Origin: Serratia ficaria
Lineage (GTDB): Bacteria > Pseudomonadota > Gammaproteobacteria > Enterobacterales > Enterobacteriaceae
Assembly: GCF_900187015.1 (NCBI RefSeq)
Contig: NZ_LT906479.1
Coordinates: 3,410,001-3,474,000 of the forward strand
DNA: 64,000 nt
Direction of reading: 5' to 3'
Under the pieces are notes generated by a model that saw only the letters and a program-made list of their open reading frames with translations, had not been told where the DNA came from and made no database searches. Positions 26,866 through 41,436 of the stretch are shown here, one piece after another. A program made the translations under genes and the position numbers. Positions within the stretch are counted from its first letter, which is position 1. Every line of letters begins with the position of its first letter.

Positions 26866-27938
26866 CATTCACCTGATTGTGCGGACTCAAAAGGATGCAG
26901 GGCCGGCCGGGCCCGGCGCTGCGTTTGCAGATCCTGCAGGTAGTACAGGGTGTCCGGCGGCACCAGCGGCGCGGCGGCGTGAAAATCCCCCGCAGCCAGC
27001 AGCTTGCGCACCCAGGAGGCGGAGATCGCCGTGCCCTGGTACTGCAAACGCTCGATTTCCACCAGCGCGATCGGCGGGCTGGGCAGCGCCGGCGTTTCCA
27101 GCCAATAGCGCATGTCGCGGTTGTATTTCGCGGTCACCGCGCAGAAGGGTTCGTTGCCGACAAAGCGGTGGGTAATGCCCAGCGCCGGCGCCAGATGCCG
27201 GCGGAAGATTTTCAGATCGATTTCGGTGTAGCAGTCGTCGGCCACGCCCTGATCCTTGATGAAGTAACAGGGAAAGGTGGCGCGGGAGATCACGTACTGC
27301 GAGCCTTCATGCACCGTCAGATTGGGGATGTCGGCGGTGCCGGCCAGCACCAGCCGCCGCCGGTCTTCATAGCTGAAGCGCGAGGTGTTCTCTTTGACCA
27401 AAAACAGGTGCAGCCAGTCGCACTGCTTCTTCGCCGCCTGGCGCACCAGATACTGGTGCCCGCGGGTAAAGGGGTTGGCGTTCATCACGATGCTGCCGAT
27501 GATCTCGCCCGGCCGGCGCTGCGCCGCCAGCCGGGCCGCATAGCGTTTCAGCCGGCACGGGCTGTTTTCCATCAGCACCACGATGCCGGGCACGCTGGCG
27601 ATCGGGTAGAAGCCGCACTGGCGGAACAGCGGCTCGTTCTGCACCTTGGTGTAAATGAACAGCTGGGTGTGATGGCGCTCATAGGCCAGATTGACCAACT
27701 CGGTCGCCAGCGCCAACGCCAGCCCTTCCCCGCGCAGCTGCGGGCTGATGGCGACGCATTTGATGATATTGTCGGCGATGCCGCCGCAGGCGACCAATTT
27801 ATCGTTCTGGGTCACGGTAATAAAAACCTCTACCGTGGTATCTATATTCAGATCGTTGCTGCGCAGAAATGCGTTTATCGCCGCTATGCTTTTATGGTCC
27901 GATCTTTTTACCCGATTAAATACGGCATCGCCCAACAT
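26865..27938 (-). CDS. citC: [citrate (pro-3S)-lyase] ligase CitC
   Basis: A 357-residue enzyme that acetylates the citrate lyase prosthetic group using acetate and ATP. It has an N-terminal GNAT-like part ([21 protein letters not shown]) and a C-terminal nucleotidyltransferase part with the signature [16 protein letters not shown]. First gene of citCDEFXG-citT, divergent from the citB-type regulator across 311 bp of AT-rich DNA. Its stop overlaps the citD start. Confidence 0.94.
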   Translation of the reverse strand: MLGDAVFNRVKRSDHKSIAAINAFLRSNDLNIDTTVEVFITVTQNDKLVACGGIADNIIKCVAISPQLRGEGLALALATELVNLAYERHHTQLFIYTKVQNEPLFRQCGFYPIASVPGIVVLMENSPCRLKRYAARLAAQRRPGEIIGSIVMNANPFTRGHQYLVRQAAKKQCDWLHLFLVKENTSRFSYEDRRRLVLAGTADIPNLTVHEGSQYVISRATFPCYFIKDQGVADDCYTEIDLKIFRRHLAPALGITHRFVGNEPFCAVTAKYNRDMRYWLETPALPSPPIALVEIERLQYQGTAISASWVRKLLAAGDFHAAAPLVPPDTLYYLQDLQTQRRARPALHPFESAQSGE

Positions 27939-28249
27939 GATATGCTCTCTGAATTAACTGACGAATAACAAATTAAATACAAAAACGCACTTTGGTTAAC
28001 GCTAATTAAAACCTTAAAAACCATAAAGATAAAAAACATTAACGACGCTTGATGGATAGATGGTAAACAGAAAAAAACCTCCGATTATTGACCTGTTTCA
28101 CAAACCAAGCCCGGTAAATAAGTTATTTAATGTCGTTTATTTGCTTAATTATTTTTATGGTGTTTACTATTGAAACAATGGTTATTGGGTGCCGCAATTC
28201 ACTCACAATCAATTAGCATTTTTCTTGCAATTAAATTACAGGTTTCATT
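27939..28249. promoter_or_regulatory. AT-rich divergent control region citC/citB
   Basis: 311 bp, far more AT-rich than the flanking genes, as is usual for CitB/DpiA-bound regions. A CRP-like site ATTGA-CCTGTT-TCACA lies at 28087-28102 (one half perfect). No kinase remnant is readable in either strand. Confidence 0.5.
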
Positions 28250-28936
28250 ATGGAATGGCTGAACATTCTGATCGTCGAAGACGAAACGCCGCTGGCGGAG
28301 ATGCACGCCGAGTTTATCCGCCAGAACGGCGGCTGCCGGCAGATTTGGCTGGCGGGCACGCTGGCGCAGGCGCGCGCGATGACCGAACGCTTCAAACCGG
28401 ATCTGATCCTGCTGGATAACTTCCTGCCCGACGGCCAGGGCATCGAGCTGCTGCGCGAGCTGACGCTGAGCGGCTATCGCGGCGGCATCGTGTTCATCAC
28501 CGCCGCCAGCGAGATGGCCACCGTCGCCGAAGCGCTGCGCTACGGCGTGTTCGACTACCTGATCAAGCCGCTGGCCTACGATCGCCTGAGCCACACGCTG
28601 CACAGGTTCAGCCAGCGGCGCGCGGCGCTGAAGGACAAGGCGCGCCTGAACCAGCGCCGCATCGACGAGATGTTCAATACCTATGCGCGCGGCGAACAGC
28701 GGGCGGCGCTGCCGCCCGGCATCGATGCGCTGACGCTGGTGAAAATCCGCGCCCTGTTCGCAGAGCCCGCGGCGCGCCATACCGCTGAAAGCGTTGCGCA
28801 AAAGATGGGGCTGAGCCGCACCACCGCCCGCCGTTATCTGGAGTTTTGCACCGCCGCGCAACAGCTGAGCGCCGAGATAATTTACGGCAAGGTGGGCCGC
28901 CCGCAGAGGATTTACCACGCCGCCGAACGGCAATAG
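28250..28936 (+). CDS. CitB/DpiA-type response regulator without adjacent kinase
   Basis: A 228-residue two-component regulator. The receiver domain has the acidic pair at residues 10-11 (VEDE), the phosphoacceptor Asp ~56 (LILLDNFLP), a Thr in VFITAAS and Lys in DYLIKP. The C-terminal HTH (TAESVAQKMGLSRTTARRYLEF) is of the CitB/DcuR type. Divergent from citC, where the citrate-responsive CitA/DpiB kinase gene would normally precede it; here the reading frame starts directly and a tRNA follows. It probably still activates the citrate lyase operon, with the kinase encoded elsewhere or lost. Confidence 0.88.
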   Translation: MEWLNILIVEDETPLAEMHAEFIRQNGGCRQIWLAGTLAQARAMTERFKPDLILLDNFLPDGQGIELLRELTLSGYRGGIVFITAASEMATVAEALRYGVFDYLIKPLAYDRLSHTLHRFSQRRAALKDKARLNQRRIDEMFNTYARGEQRAALPPGIDALTLVKIRALFAEPAARHTAESVAQKMGLSRTTARRYLEFCTAAQQLSAEIIYGKVGRPQRIYHAAERQ

Positions 28937-29105
28937 ACGGTTATTTGATCGGCTTTGCAAGACTGCGTGTAACCGCTTTACTTTTTTATCGTCCATCAGC
29001 ATCTTGTTTGGCATACCATTCCTTCCGCTCAGCGACGGTCTTTACCGCTATCGACCGCGGTTAAAACCTGCAGAATCCGTGTAAATCTGCCAAAAGCTCA
29101 ACGGG

Positions 29106-29143
29106 TTGCGCATTCTGTAAGCAAACAGTCACAGAATGCGCAA
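29106..29143. repeat. perfect 13-bp inverted repeat upstream of tRNA-Asn
   Basis: TTGCGCATTCTGT and its exact complement ACAGAATGCGCAA are separated by 12 bases, ending seven bases before the tRNA -35 box. It would form a strong hairpin but has no T run. It could end transcription from the citB side or bind a dimeric protein. Only a half-related stretch (CATTCTGTCAGCAAAC) lies before the second tRNA-Asn. Confidence 0.7.
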
Positions 29144-29150
29144 TCCGCCT

Positions 29151-29179
29151 TTGACATGCCGCCGGCGGGTCGCTATGAT
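29151..29179 (+). promoter_or_regulatory. sigma-70 promoter of tRNA-Asn (copy 1)
   Basis: -35 TTGACA (29151-29156), 17-bp spacer, -10 TATGAT (29174-29179), followed by a GC-rich discriminator CGCCCC typical of stringently controlled stable RNA promoters. Confidence 0.88.
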
Positions 29180-29197
29180 TCGCCCCGTTCACACGAT

Positions 29198-29273
29198 TCC
29201 TCTGTAGTTCAGTCGGTAGAACGGCGGACTGTTAATCCGTATGTCACTGGTTCGAGTCCAGTCAGAGGAGCCA
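29198..29273 (+). tRNA. tRNA-Asn (GTT)
   Basis: A 76-base tRNA with encoded CCA. The acceptor arms TCCTCTG / CAGAGGA pair, the D loop is AGTTCAGTCGGTAGA, the anticodon loop CTGTTAA gives anticodon GTT (asparagine), and the T arm is CTGGTTCGAGTCCAG. Identical to the copy at 51738-51813. Confidence 0.98.
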
Positions 29274-29281
29274 TATTAGAG

Positions 29282-29314
29282 AAGCCCGCTCAGGGAAACC
29301 TGAGCGGGCTTTTC
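29282..29314 (+). terminator. intrinsic terminator after tRNA-Asn
   Basis: AAGCCCGCTCAGG-GAAA-CCTGAGCGGGCTT followed by TT: a 13-bp stem with a GAAA loop, nine bases after the CCA end. Confidence 0.9.
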
Positions 29315-29376
29315 GATTTCTGGGATCTTGCCGCCTTTCTTGAGCTTGTTGTCGGGCCGGCTCCCCTGCGTTGGCG

Positions 29377-30642
29377 TTACGGCGTGGCGGCGTTAGCCTC
29401 CGCCGATGCACGCAGGCCGCGCCCTGTCAGCGTGAAATAGGAAATGACGGTAAAGGTTGTGGTGATCAGGCCAAGGATCAGATAGGCCTGATGAAAACCC
29501 ACCGAGTCATACATTCTTCCTACCCAGGCGGAAAGCACCACGCCCGAAAGCTGTTTGGACAAATTAAAACCAATCAGGAACAAGGTTGCCGACACCCGGG
29601 GGTCAAACACCGAGGAGATATATTTGAAGGTGCCCACCAACAGGAAAGGCAGCTCGAACATATGCAGCGTTTTCAGCAGAATCACTTCAATGCCGCTGCT
29701 GGCGAAGGACGAACCGATAATCCTTACCGACATGATGACGCCGGCCACCAGCAGCGCATTCTTGGCGCCGATGCGGTTAATGATAAACGGGGCGCAGAAC
29801 ATAATGCAGGCGTTCAATAACTCCCCGCCGGTAGTGACGAAACCGAAGATCTCGGTGCCCCTTTGGGGGGATGAAAAGAAGCCTTTGAAAAAGTTGGCGA
29901 ATTGCTGGTCGAACACGTCGTAAATACTGGCGACGCCGATAACGTATAACAGGAAGGCCCAGAAGCGCGGCATTTTTAACAGATCCAGCGCCATGGCCAG
30001 CGAGAACTCGCGCCGATTCGCTCCCAGCTTGTCCATTACCTGCACCGTCTGGTTCGGTTGCGGGCGGGAAACAATCAGCAAGACGGCCAGCACCCCCCCA
30101 AACCCTGAGGCAATCCAGAACGTAATGTTGGGGTTAATGCTGAACAGCAGCCCAGTTATCGACGCGCAAATGGCCCAGCCCACGCAGCCGGAAACGCGAA
30201 CCTTGCCGTATTCAAAACGGTTGGTGCGGCTGACGCGTTCAATATAGGCCTCCACAGCCCCCGCGCCGCCGGAGAAAACAAACCCCAGGTAAAGCCCCCC
30301 CGCCAGCGCGCCGGCATAAATATTGTATTGCAGCAAAGGCGCGAGCACGTAAATAAAGAACGGCGCGAATAAAATCAAAAGAATGACAATCGCCCAGAGC
30401 AGATGTTTGCGCAGGCCCAGCTTGTCGGAGATTAAACCGAAAACCACCTGGAAAATAATGGCAAACAAGGCAATAAATGAAAATACCATCCCAGTTTCAG
30501 TTTTGCTGAGGTGATTGACATCCGAAAGCCATATCGGGAAAAAAGGGAAATACGCCGACATGATAAAATAATAGAAAAAAAAGAATAGCATGAAATAAAT
30601 AAAGTTATGTCTTTCCTGCGCCGAGAGCTGAGTCAATTTCAT
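29377..30642 (-). CDS. lacY: lactose permease LacY
   Basis: A 421-residue MFS galactoside/H+ symporter. The start at 30642 (AGGTGA upstream) gives an N-terminus almost the same as E. coli LacY (SAYFPFFPIWL). All key residues have clear counterparts: the sugar-binding Glu and Arg in VEAYIERVS and GKVRVSGC, the Glu in TTGGELLNA, Arg in IMSVRIIGSS, and His/Glu in KTLHMFELPFL. Distal gene of lacZY; an ERIC remnant lies between the two genes. No lacA follows. Confidence 0.96.
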   Translation of the reverse strand: MKLTQLSAQERHNFIYFMLFFFFYYFIMSAYFPFFPIWLSDVNHLSKTETGMVFSFIALFAIIFQVVFGLISDKLGLRKHLLWAIVILLILFAPFFIYVLAPLLQYNIYAGALAGGLYLGFVFSGGAGAVEAYIERVSRTNRFEYGKVRVSGCVGWAICASITGLLFSINPNITFWIASGFGGVLAVLLIVSRPQPNQTVQVMDKLGANRREFSLAMALDLLKMPRFWAFLLYVIGVASIYDVFDQQFANFFKGFFSSPQRGTEIFGFVTTGGELLNACIMFCAPFIINRIGAKNALLVAGVIMSVRIIGSSFASSGIEVILLKTLHMFELPFLLVGTFKYISSVFDPRVSATLFLIGFNLSKQLSGVVLSAWVGRMYDSVGFHQAYLILGLITTTFTVISYFTLTGRGLRASAEANAATP

Positions 30643-30758
30643 AGTGTCACCTGGATTATTATTTTGTAATGGGGGAAACATACCCAAAACAATTGGAGTT
30701 GCATCACAACAAAACCAACGATTTTGTTGAACTGCGCTTGCGCTGGCCCCAACGATTC

Positions 30759-30809
30759 GGGTAAGTGAGCGCAGCCAACACAGAGGCAGCTTCAAGTATG
30801 ACGGGCATA
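30759..30809. repeat. ERIC-derived remnant between lacZ and lacY
   Basis: About 50 bp (GTAAGTGAGCGCAGCCAACA ... CAGCTTCAAGTATGACGGGC) match the right-hand part of the full ERIC at 13041-13164. It is in the intercistronic space, so it is probably transcribed within the lac mRNA. Confidence 0.65.
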
Positions 30810-30823
30810 TCCCCCCTCCACGT

Positions 30824-33987
<3,164 letters not shown>

Positions 33988-33998
33988 TTTCATTCGAG

Positions 33999-34026
33999 TA
34001 AATACGATCCACGCCTTGGCCGGCAA
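33999..34026 (-). promoter_or_regulatory. predicted lacZ sigma-70 promoter
   Basis: On the minus strand -35 TTGCCG (34026-34021), 16-bp spacer, -10 TATTTA (34004-33999); the start would be near 33991. The -35 hexamer is weak, as expected for a CRP-dependent promoter, and lies inside a 16-bp sequence that recurs inverted at 34138. Confidence 0.5.
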
Positions 34027-34043
34027 TGAATTTAGTGGTTATA

Positions 34044-34059
34044 TTTGAGTTCAATCACG
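34044..34059. promoter_or_regulatory. candidate CRP site of the lac promoter
   Basis: TTTGA-GTTCAA-TCACG, eight of ten matches to the CRP half-sites TGTGA/TCACA. Its centre (34051.5) is ~60 bp upstream of the predicted lacZ start, the class I position used at the E. coli lac promoter (-61.5). Confidence 0.5.
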
Positions 34060-34083
34060 CTATTTCTCGATTGTTTCCTTTAA

Positions 34084-34099
34084 TGTATTACGCATGACA
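34084..34099. promoter_or_regulatory. possible auxiliary lac operator
   Basis: TGTATTACGCATGACA resembles the main operator TGTATAGCGCTATACA, mainly in its left half. It is 113 bp from the main operator's centre, upstream of the CRP site, where a looping O3-like operator would be. Weak by sequence alone. Confidence 0.3.
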
Positions 34100-34178
34100 T
34101 CAAATGTTTTTTTACTACATTTTCGGACAGAACGACGCATTGCCGGCCAAGGCCGCACTTTATTGCGAGAGGGAATTG

Positions 34179-35243
34179 ATGAATAAACGACAGGCAACGC
34201 TGGAAGACGTGGCAAAACAGGCGGGTGTCTCCCAACAGACCGTGTCACGGGTGCTGAACAACCCGGATATCGTCTCCGAGCGCACGCGCAATAACGTGCT
34301 GGGCGCGATGAATACGCTCAATTATGTGCCTAACCGCTCCGCACAGATCCTGGCCGGCAAGACCTTGCCGACGTTCGGCTTGCTCACCACCTCCCTTGCA
34401 CTGCATGCCCCTTCGCAAATCGCCTCGTCGTTCAAGCGCCATGCGGAATTGGTGGGGTATCAGGTGGCCATCTCGATGCTGAAAACCGGGCGGTTGAGCG
34501 TCCTTCAGTCGGCGCTGAATGAATTTAGGGCGCAGAAGATCAACAGCGTGGTCATGAGCCTGCCGCTGGAAAAAGCGGATGCAGAAACCCTGGTACGGGA
34601 TAACCCGGACATGCGGCAACTGTTTCTGGACGTGCCTCCCGCCGCAGAGGTCTGTCATCTTGGCTTTCTCCACAGCGACGGCACGACCAGCAGCGTTAAC
34701 CTGCTTCTGGAGCTGGGGCATCGGAAATTCGGTTTGCTGGCCGGACCGGAAAGCTCCATTTCGGCACGGCTGCGTCTGGCCTGTTGGCGCGACACCCTGT
34801 ATCAGGCAGGCATTGCGGAGACAGATACCGAATACGGCGACTGGAGCGCCAACAGCGGCTGGGTAAAAACCGTGGAATTATTCAGCAGACACCCGGATAT
34901 CACGGCAATGCTGGTCGCCAGCGACCAGATGGCGTTAGGGGTCATCAGCGCCTTGCGGCAACTCAACAAGCGTATACCGCAGGATGTGTCCGTGATTGGC
35001 TATGACGATACCCCCGACAGCCAGTATTTCCACCCGGCCCTGACCACGGTGAGGCAGGACTTTGACCTTATCGGTAAACGTGCGGTCACTCATTTATTGA
35101 GCATGGCGAGTCAGCCACAAGAGGCGTTTAACGATCTGCTACCGACCACCCTGGTTATCCGGCAGTCCACCGGCAAACCGGACGCAGCGGGTTCGGAGAG
35201 CGCGCTCGTCAGGCAACTGAAAGCCTTGGTGCAGCAGCTGTAA
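34179..35243 (+). CDS. lacI: lactose-type repressor, LacI family
   Basis: A 354-residue repressor with N-terminal HTH and hinge (TLEDVAKQAGVSQQTVSRVLN, residues ~6-26, and NYVPNRSAQILAGK) and a periplasmic-binding-like effector domain (ASDQMALGVISALRQL, VIGYDDTPDSQYFHPALTTV). The ATG at 34179 follows GAGAGGGA; an in-frame ATG at 34104 has none and would add a non-family extension. Divergent from lacZ, unlike the co-directional lacI-lacZ of E. coli. The C-terminal tail includes Leu-rich LVRQLKALVQQL, consistent with a tetramerisation helix. Confidence 0.9.
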   Translation: MNKRQATLEDVAKQAGVSQQTVSRVLNNPDIVSERTRNNVLGAMNTLNYVPNRSAQILAGKTLPTFGLLTTSLALHAPSQIASSFKRHAELVGYQVAISMLKTGRLSVLQSALNEFRAQKINSVVMSLPLEKADAETLVRDNPDMRQLFLDVPPAAEVCHLGFLHSDGTTSSVNLLLELGHRKFGLLAGPESSISARLRLACWRDTLYQAGIAETDTEYGDWSANSGWVKTVELFSRHPDITAMLVASDQMALGVISALRQLNKRIPQDVSVIGYDDTPDSQYFHPALTTVRQDFDLIGKRAVTHLLSMASQPQEAFNDLLPTTLVIRQSTGKPDAAGSESALVRQLKALVQQL

Positions 35244-38024
<2,781 letters not shown>

Positions 38025-38043
38025 TCTGAGCTGCGTTAAACGG

Positions 38044-38073
38044 GCCCGCCCGGGGTGACTCAGGCGGGCTTTT
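38044..38073 (+). terminator. katG terminator
   Basis: GCCCGCC ... GGCGGGC stem followed by TTTT, 20 bases after the stop codon. Confidence 0.85.
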
Positions 38074-38259
38074 CATCGAGTAAGGGACCCATGCGCCTCA
38101 ATACACTGAAGTGATAACGAAAGGTTTATAGGCCCGTATAAGCTTTAGCTGCCAACGCCTCCATCGATGAATGTTGAAAAAATCCAGTTTGAGTCGCACT
38201 GAAGGAGCTGGTAGTCAATAAAACAAGAAAGCCAACGCACAGGGCCTAAGCGATTGCAC

Positions 38260-38597
38260 ATGATCAACGCCTTGCTCAACAGTTACAAAAAAACCTTCAG
38301 CTATTCAGGCCGTGAGAGCCGCCGCCATTTTTAGCGCTGCTCCTGTGCCAACATGCCTGGTTTCTGCTTTATCTGGCCGTTATCGCCAGCAGGGTTAATG
38401 AAATCTCCCTCTTCGCGCTGGCGGCGTTTCTGTTGCCCCTGCTGGCGGCGAATGTGCGCCGCCTGCACGATGCGGGTTATTCGGGCGCCTGGTGCCTGAC
38501 CTGGTTCTGCTTTACGCCCTATGTGATGCTTATCTTCGCCCTGTTTCTTCCCGCCAGGAACATCGATAACCCTTACGGCGATCGCCAAGCGGCATAA
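38260..38597 (+). pseudogene. DUF805 membrane protein, frameshifted
   Basis: The frame opens MINALLNSYKKTFSYSGRE-SRRHF and stops at a TAG directly after a run of five T (38328-38332). Adding one T restores a continuous 112-residue DUF805 protein: FLALLLCQHAWFLLYLAV, then NVRRLHDAGYSGAWCLTWF and the typical ending NIDNPYGDRQAA. The length fits the family. Either a single-base deletion has killed the gene, slippage in the T run is used, or the run was miscounted in sequencing. DUF805 proteins are small inner-membrane proteins of unknown role. Confidence 0.85.
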
Positions 38598-38603
38598 CCG
38601 GCC

Positions 38604-39662
38604 TCAGGCGTGGATCGCCTCCAGCTCTTCCGCCAGCAGGGCGACCAGCTGAGCAGCCGGCATCGGCCGCGCCAGCGCCACGCCCTGCCCGGCCCACAGC
38701 GACAGAAATTCCGCACGCCCCGCTTTGGCCGCCGCCTGGCGAATATCGCCGGTCAGCGCGTTTTGCACCGGGTAAGGCAGAATTTGCCGCTCGAAAGGAC
38801 GCATGCGCTCCATAAACTGATTGACGATGCCGCGCGCCGGTCGGCCGCTGAAGGCCCATGTCAGCCGGGTGCTGTCGTCGCCGGCGCTGCGCAATGCGCT
38901 GCGCCAGGCTTCGGCGATGCCCGACTCCGGGCTGCAGAGGAAAGCGGTGCCCAGCTGCGCCGCCTGGGCGCCAAGCAGCAAAGCGGCCGCAATGCCGCGC
39001 CCGTTCATGATGCCGCCTGCGGCGATCACCGGGATTTTCACCGCCGCAACCACCTGCGGGATCAACGCCATCAGGCCAACCGAGGACTGTTCAAAATCGC
39101 CGAGGAAGGTGGGCCGGTGCCCGCCGGCCTCGGAGCCCGAGGCGCAAATAAAGTCCGCCCCGGCCTGCTCCCAGGCTTTGGCTTCGGCCACCGTGGTGAC
39201 GGTGCCGATCACCCGCGAACCGGCCCTTTTAAACTGCGCGACCGTTTCGCGCGGCAGCACGCCGAAGGTAAAGCTGACCACCGGCGGCGCGGCCTCCAGC
39301 AACGCCGCAATCTGGTCGCGGCTGTTTTCCGCAAATTTTTGCGGCGTGCCGCCGCTGCCGAGGCCCAGCGCGTCGCGGAACGGCTGCAACAGACGCTGAG
39401 CCTGCTGCAGCGCGGCGGCCTCCGGGTGTTGCTCATCGAGAATAAACAGATTGATATTAAACGGCGCGGCGGTCTGCGCCTTGATTTGCCGCACCCGCTC
39501 GATAATCACCTCGGGGGCGTACGCCGCCGCGCCGCAGGATCCCAGACCGCCGGCGTTGCTGACCGCAACCGCCAGTTCCGGCGGCGAAGCGCCGTTCATC
39601 GGCCCCTGGACAATCGGATAGCGCAACCCAAGCGCGCGGGTAAAAACAGAAGATGCCGTCAT
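38604..39662 (-). CDS. nitronate monooxygenase-like FMN oxidoreductase
   Basis: A 352-residue FMN-binding TIM-barrel enzyme of the nitropropane dioxygenase family, which oxidises alkyl nitronates; some members are enoyl reductases or quinone reductases. Diagnostic parts: YPIVQGPMNGASPPELAVAVSNAGGLG at the start (over two pieces), ICASGSEAGGHRP with the catalytic His, and AAGGIMNGRGIAAALLLGA for FMN phosphate binding. The ATG at 39662 follows GAGAAA. Convergent with the broken DUF805 gene. Confidence 0.85.
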   Translation of the reverse strand: MTASSVFTRALGLRYPIVQGPMNGASPPELAVAVSNAGGLGSCGAAAYAPEVIIERVRQIKAQTAAPFNINLFILDEQHPEAAALQQAQRLLQPFRDALGLGSGGTPQKFAENSRDQIAALLEAAPPVVSFTFGVLPRETVAQFKRAGSRVIGTVTTVAEAKAWEQAGADFICASGSEAGGHRPTFLGDFEQSSVGLMALIPQVVAAVKIPVIAAGGIMNGRGIAAALLLGAQAAQLGTAFLCSPESGIAEAWRSALRSAGDDSTRLTWAFSGRPARGIVNQFMERMRPFERQILPYPVQNALTGDIRQAAAKAGRAEFLSLWAGQGVALARPMPAAQLVALLAEELEAIHA

Positions 39663-39866
39663 CGTTTTCTCGCCTGTTCTCAGTGAATTCGTTTTTCCGC
39701 CGGCAGCGCCGCCGGAGCCCGACGGAAAGCATAGCACCCTCTCAGCGCCCCCTTCGTTCAGTTAGTGCTTCATCTGCCGCCGCTCCAGCGGCAGGAAGTG
39801 ATGCGCCACCGGCCGATCCGGGCCGATACGAAAACCCAGCGCTTCAATCGGCGCCGGCTGGGGAGG

Positions 39867-41264
39867 TCAGATGTTTTCCAGGTCGATGCCGCGCGTTTTC
39901 GGGCCGAACAGCCCAATCACCAGCATGACGATCAGCATGCTGACGACGATAAAGGCAATCACCCCCAACGATCCGCCGTACTGCAGGATAACGCCGATGA
40001 TGATGCTGCTGAACACCGTCGACAGGCGGCTGAACGAGTAACAAAAACCCACCGCGCGGGCGCGGATGTAGGTGGGGAATACCTCGGACTGATAAGAATG
40101 GTAGCTGTAGGTCAGCCAGGCGTTGGACCAGGTGATGAAGAAACCGCAGAGGATCAGCCACAGCGGGTTGTTCTGCAGCGCGAACAGCGACCCGAAAATC
40201 ACCGTTACCAGGCACGACAGAACGATCTGCCACTTGTTCTCCATTTTGTCGGCATACAGGCTGCACAACAGCGACCCCACCGGATAGGCCAGCGTAATGA
40301 AAAAGGCGTACAGCAGGCTGTGGGTGACCGAGGCGCCCTTGCCGGACAGCAGCGCCGGCAGCCAGTTGCCGAAGCCGAAGAAGCCGATCGCCTGGAAGAA
40401 ATTCATCACCACCAGCATCAGCGTGCGGCCGCGATACTGCGGCGACCAGATATCCCTGAAACGCCCCTGCTTCGGCACCGGCTCGGCCTCGTCGCCCCCG
40501 CGCTGCGGGAACTCCGCCGCGTCGGTCACGCCGCAGCGCCGCTCCATCGCCAGCATCACCTGCCTGGCCTGCGGGTAGCGCCGTTGCTGCACCAGCCAGC
40601 GCGGGGATTCCGGCAGCCCCTTGCGCACCAGCCAGATCACCAGCGAAGCCACTGCGCCGGCGATCACCACGTAGCGCCAGCCGCTCAGCCCGAGAATAGT
40701 CTGCGGCACCAGCCACCAGGACATCAGCGCCACCGTCGGCACCGACAGAAACTGAATGAAAAACGCGAAGGCGAACGCCCGGGTGCGCAGATGCGCCGGC
40801 ACCCATTCGGTCAGGTAGGTGTCGATGGTCACCAGCTCGATGCCCAGCCCGACCCCCACCAAAAAACGCAGGAAGATAACCCACTCCGCCTGCTGCTGGA
40901 ACGCCAGCAGCAGCGAGAATACGCCGTACCAGGCCAGCGCGAACATAAAGGTGGTGCGGCGGCCAAAGCGGTCGGCGTAAGGGCTGAGCAGGCTGGCGCC
41001 GATGAACAGGCCGAGGAAGGTGGCCGAGGCGAAGGCCGCCTGGTCCGAAACGCCGAATACTCCCTGCGCGCCGGTGTGGAAAATGCCGTCGGCGATCAGG
41101 CCGGTGCTGATATAGCCGGTCTGAAACAGATCGTAGAGTTCGAAAAAGCCGCCCAGCGACAGCAGGATGATAAAGCGCCACAGGCCGGCCGACGCGGGCA
41201 AGGCGTCGATCCTGGCCGACAGATCCCGCTCATGGATAGGCGAAGCCGCCACAGAGTCACTCAC
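39867..41264 (-). CDS. MFS metabolite/H+ symporter
   Basis: A 465-residue 12-segment MFS transporter of the sugar/organic-acid type, with ADRFGRRTTF after the second segment, RFLVGVGLGIELVTIDTYLTEWVP and PESPRWLVQQRR before the central loop. Starts at GTG (41264) with GGGAGG six bases upstream. It resembles transporters for aromatic acids, shikimate or inositol; substrate not assignable. Monocistronic. Confidence 0.82.
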   Translation of the reverse strand: MSDSVAASPIHERDLSARIDALPASAGLWRFIILLSLGGFFELYDLFQTGYISTGLIADGIFHTGAQGVFGVSDQAAFASATFLGLFIGASLLSPYADRFGRRTTFMFALAWYGVFSLLLAFQQQAEWVIFLRFLVGVGLGIELVTIDTYLTEWVPAHLRTRAFAFAFFIQFLSVPTVALMSWWLVPQTILGLSGWRYVVIAGAVASLVIWLVRKGLPESPRWLVQQRRYPQARQVMLAMERRCGVTDAAEFPQRGGDEAEPVPKQGRFRDIWSPQYRGRTLMLVVMNFFQAIGFFGFGNWLPALLSGKGASVTHSLLYAFFITLAYPVGSLLCSLYADKMENKWQIVLSCLVTVIFGSLFALQNNPLWLILCGFFITWSNAWLTYSYHSYQSEVFPTYIRARAVGFCYSFSRLSTVFSSIIIGVILQYGGSLGVIAFIVVSMLIVMLVIGLFGPKTRGIDLENI

Positions 41265-41436
41265 CGTTAACCTCCCATTAACATATTTGATGACTTTCTA
41301 TGCTAGCGATCCGGCGCCGGAGTTAAATTTTTAATTAGCAGCCTATGAAAAAAAGTTAAGCATAAAACGCTGCAGCGGACTGTTTTACAGAGAGAAAATT
41401 TAGCTGCGGCGGCCGGGCCCGGCCGCCGCAGGGGGA

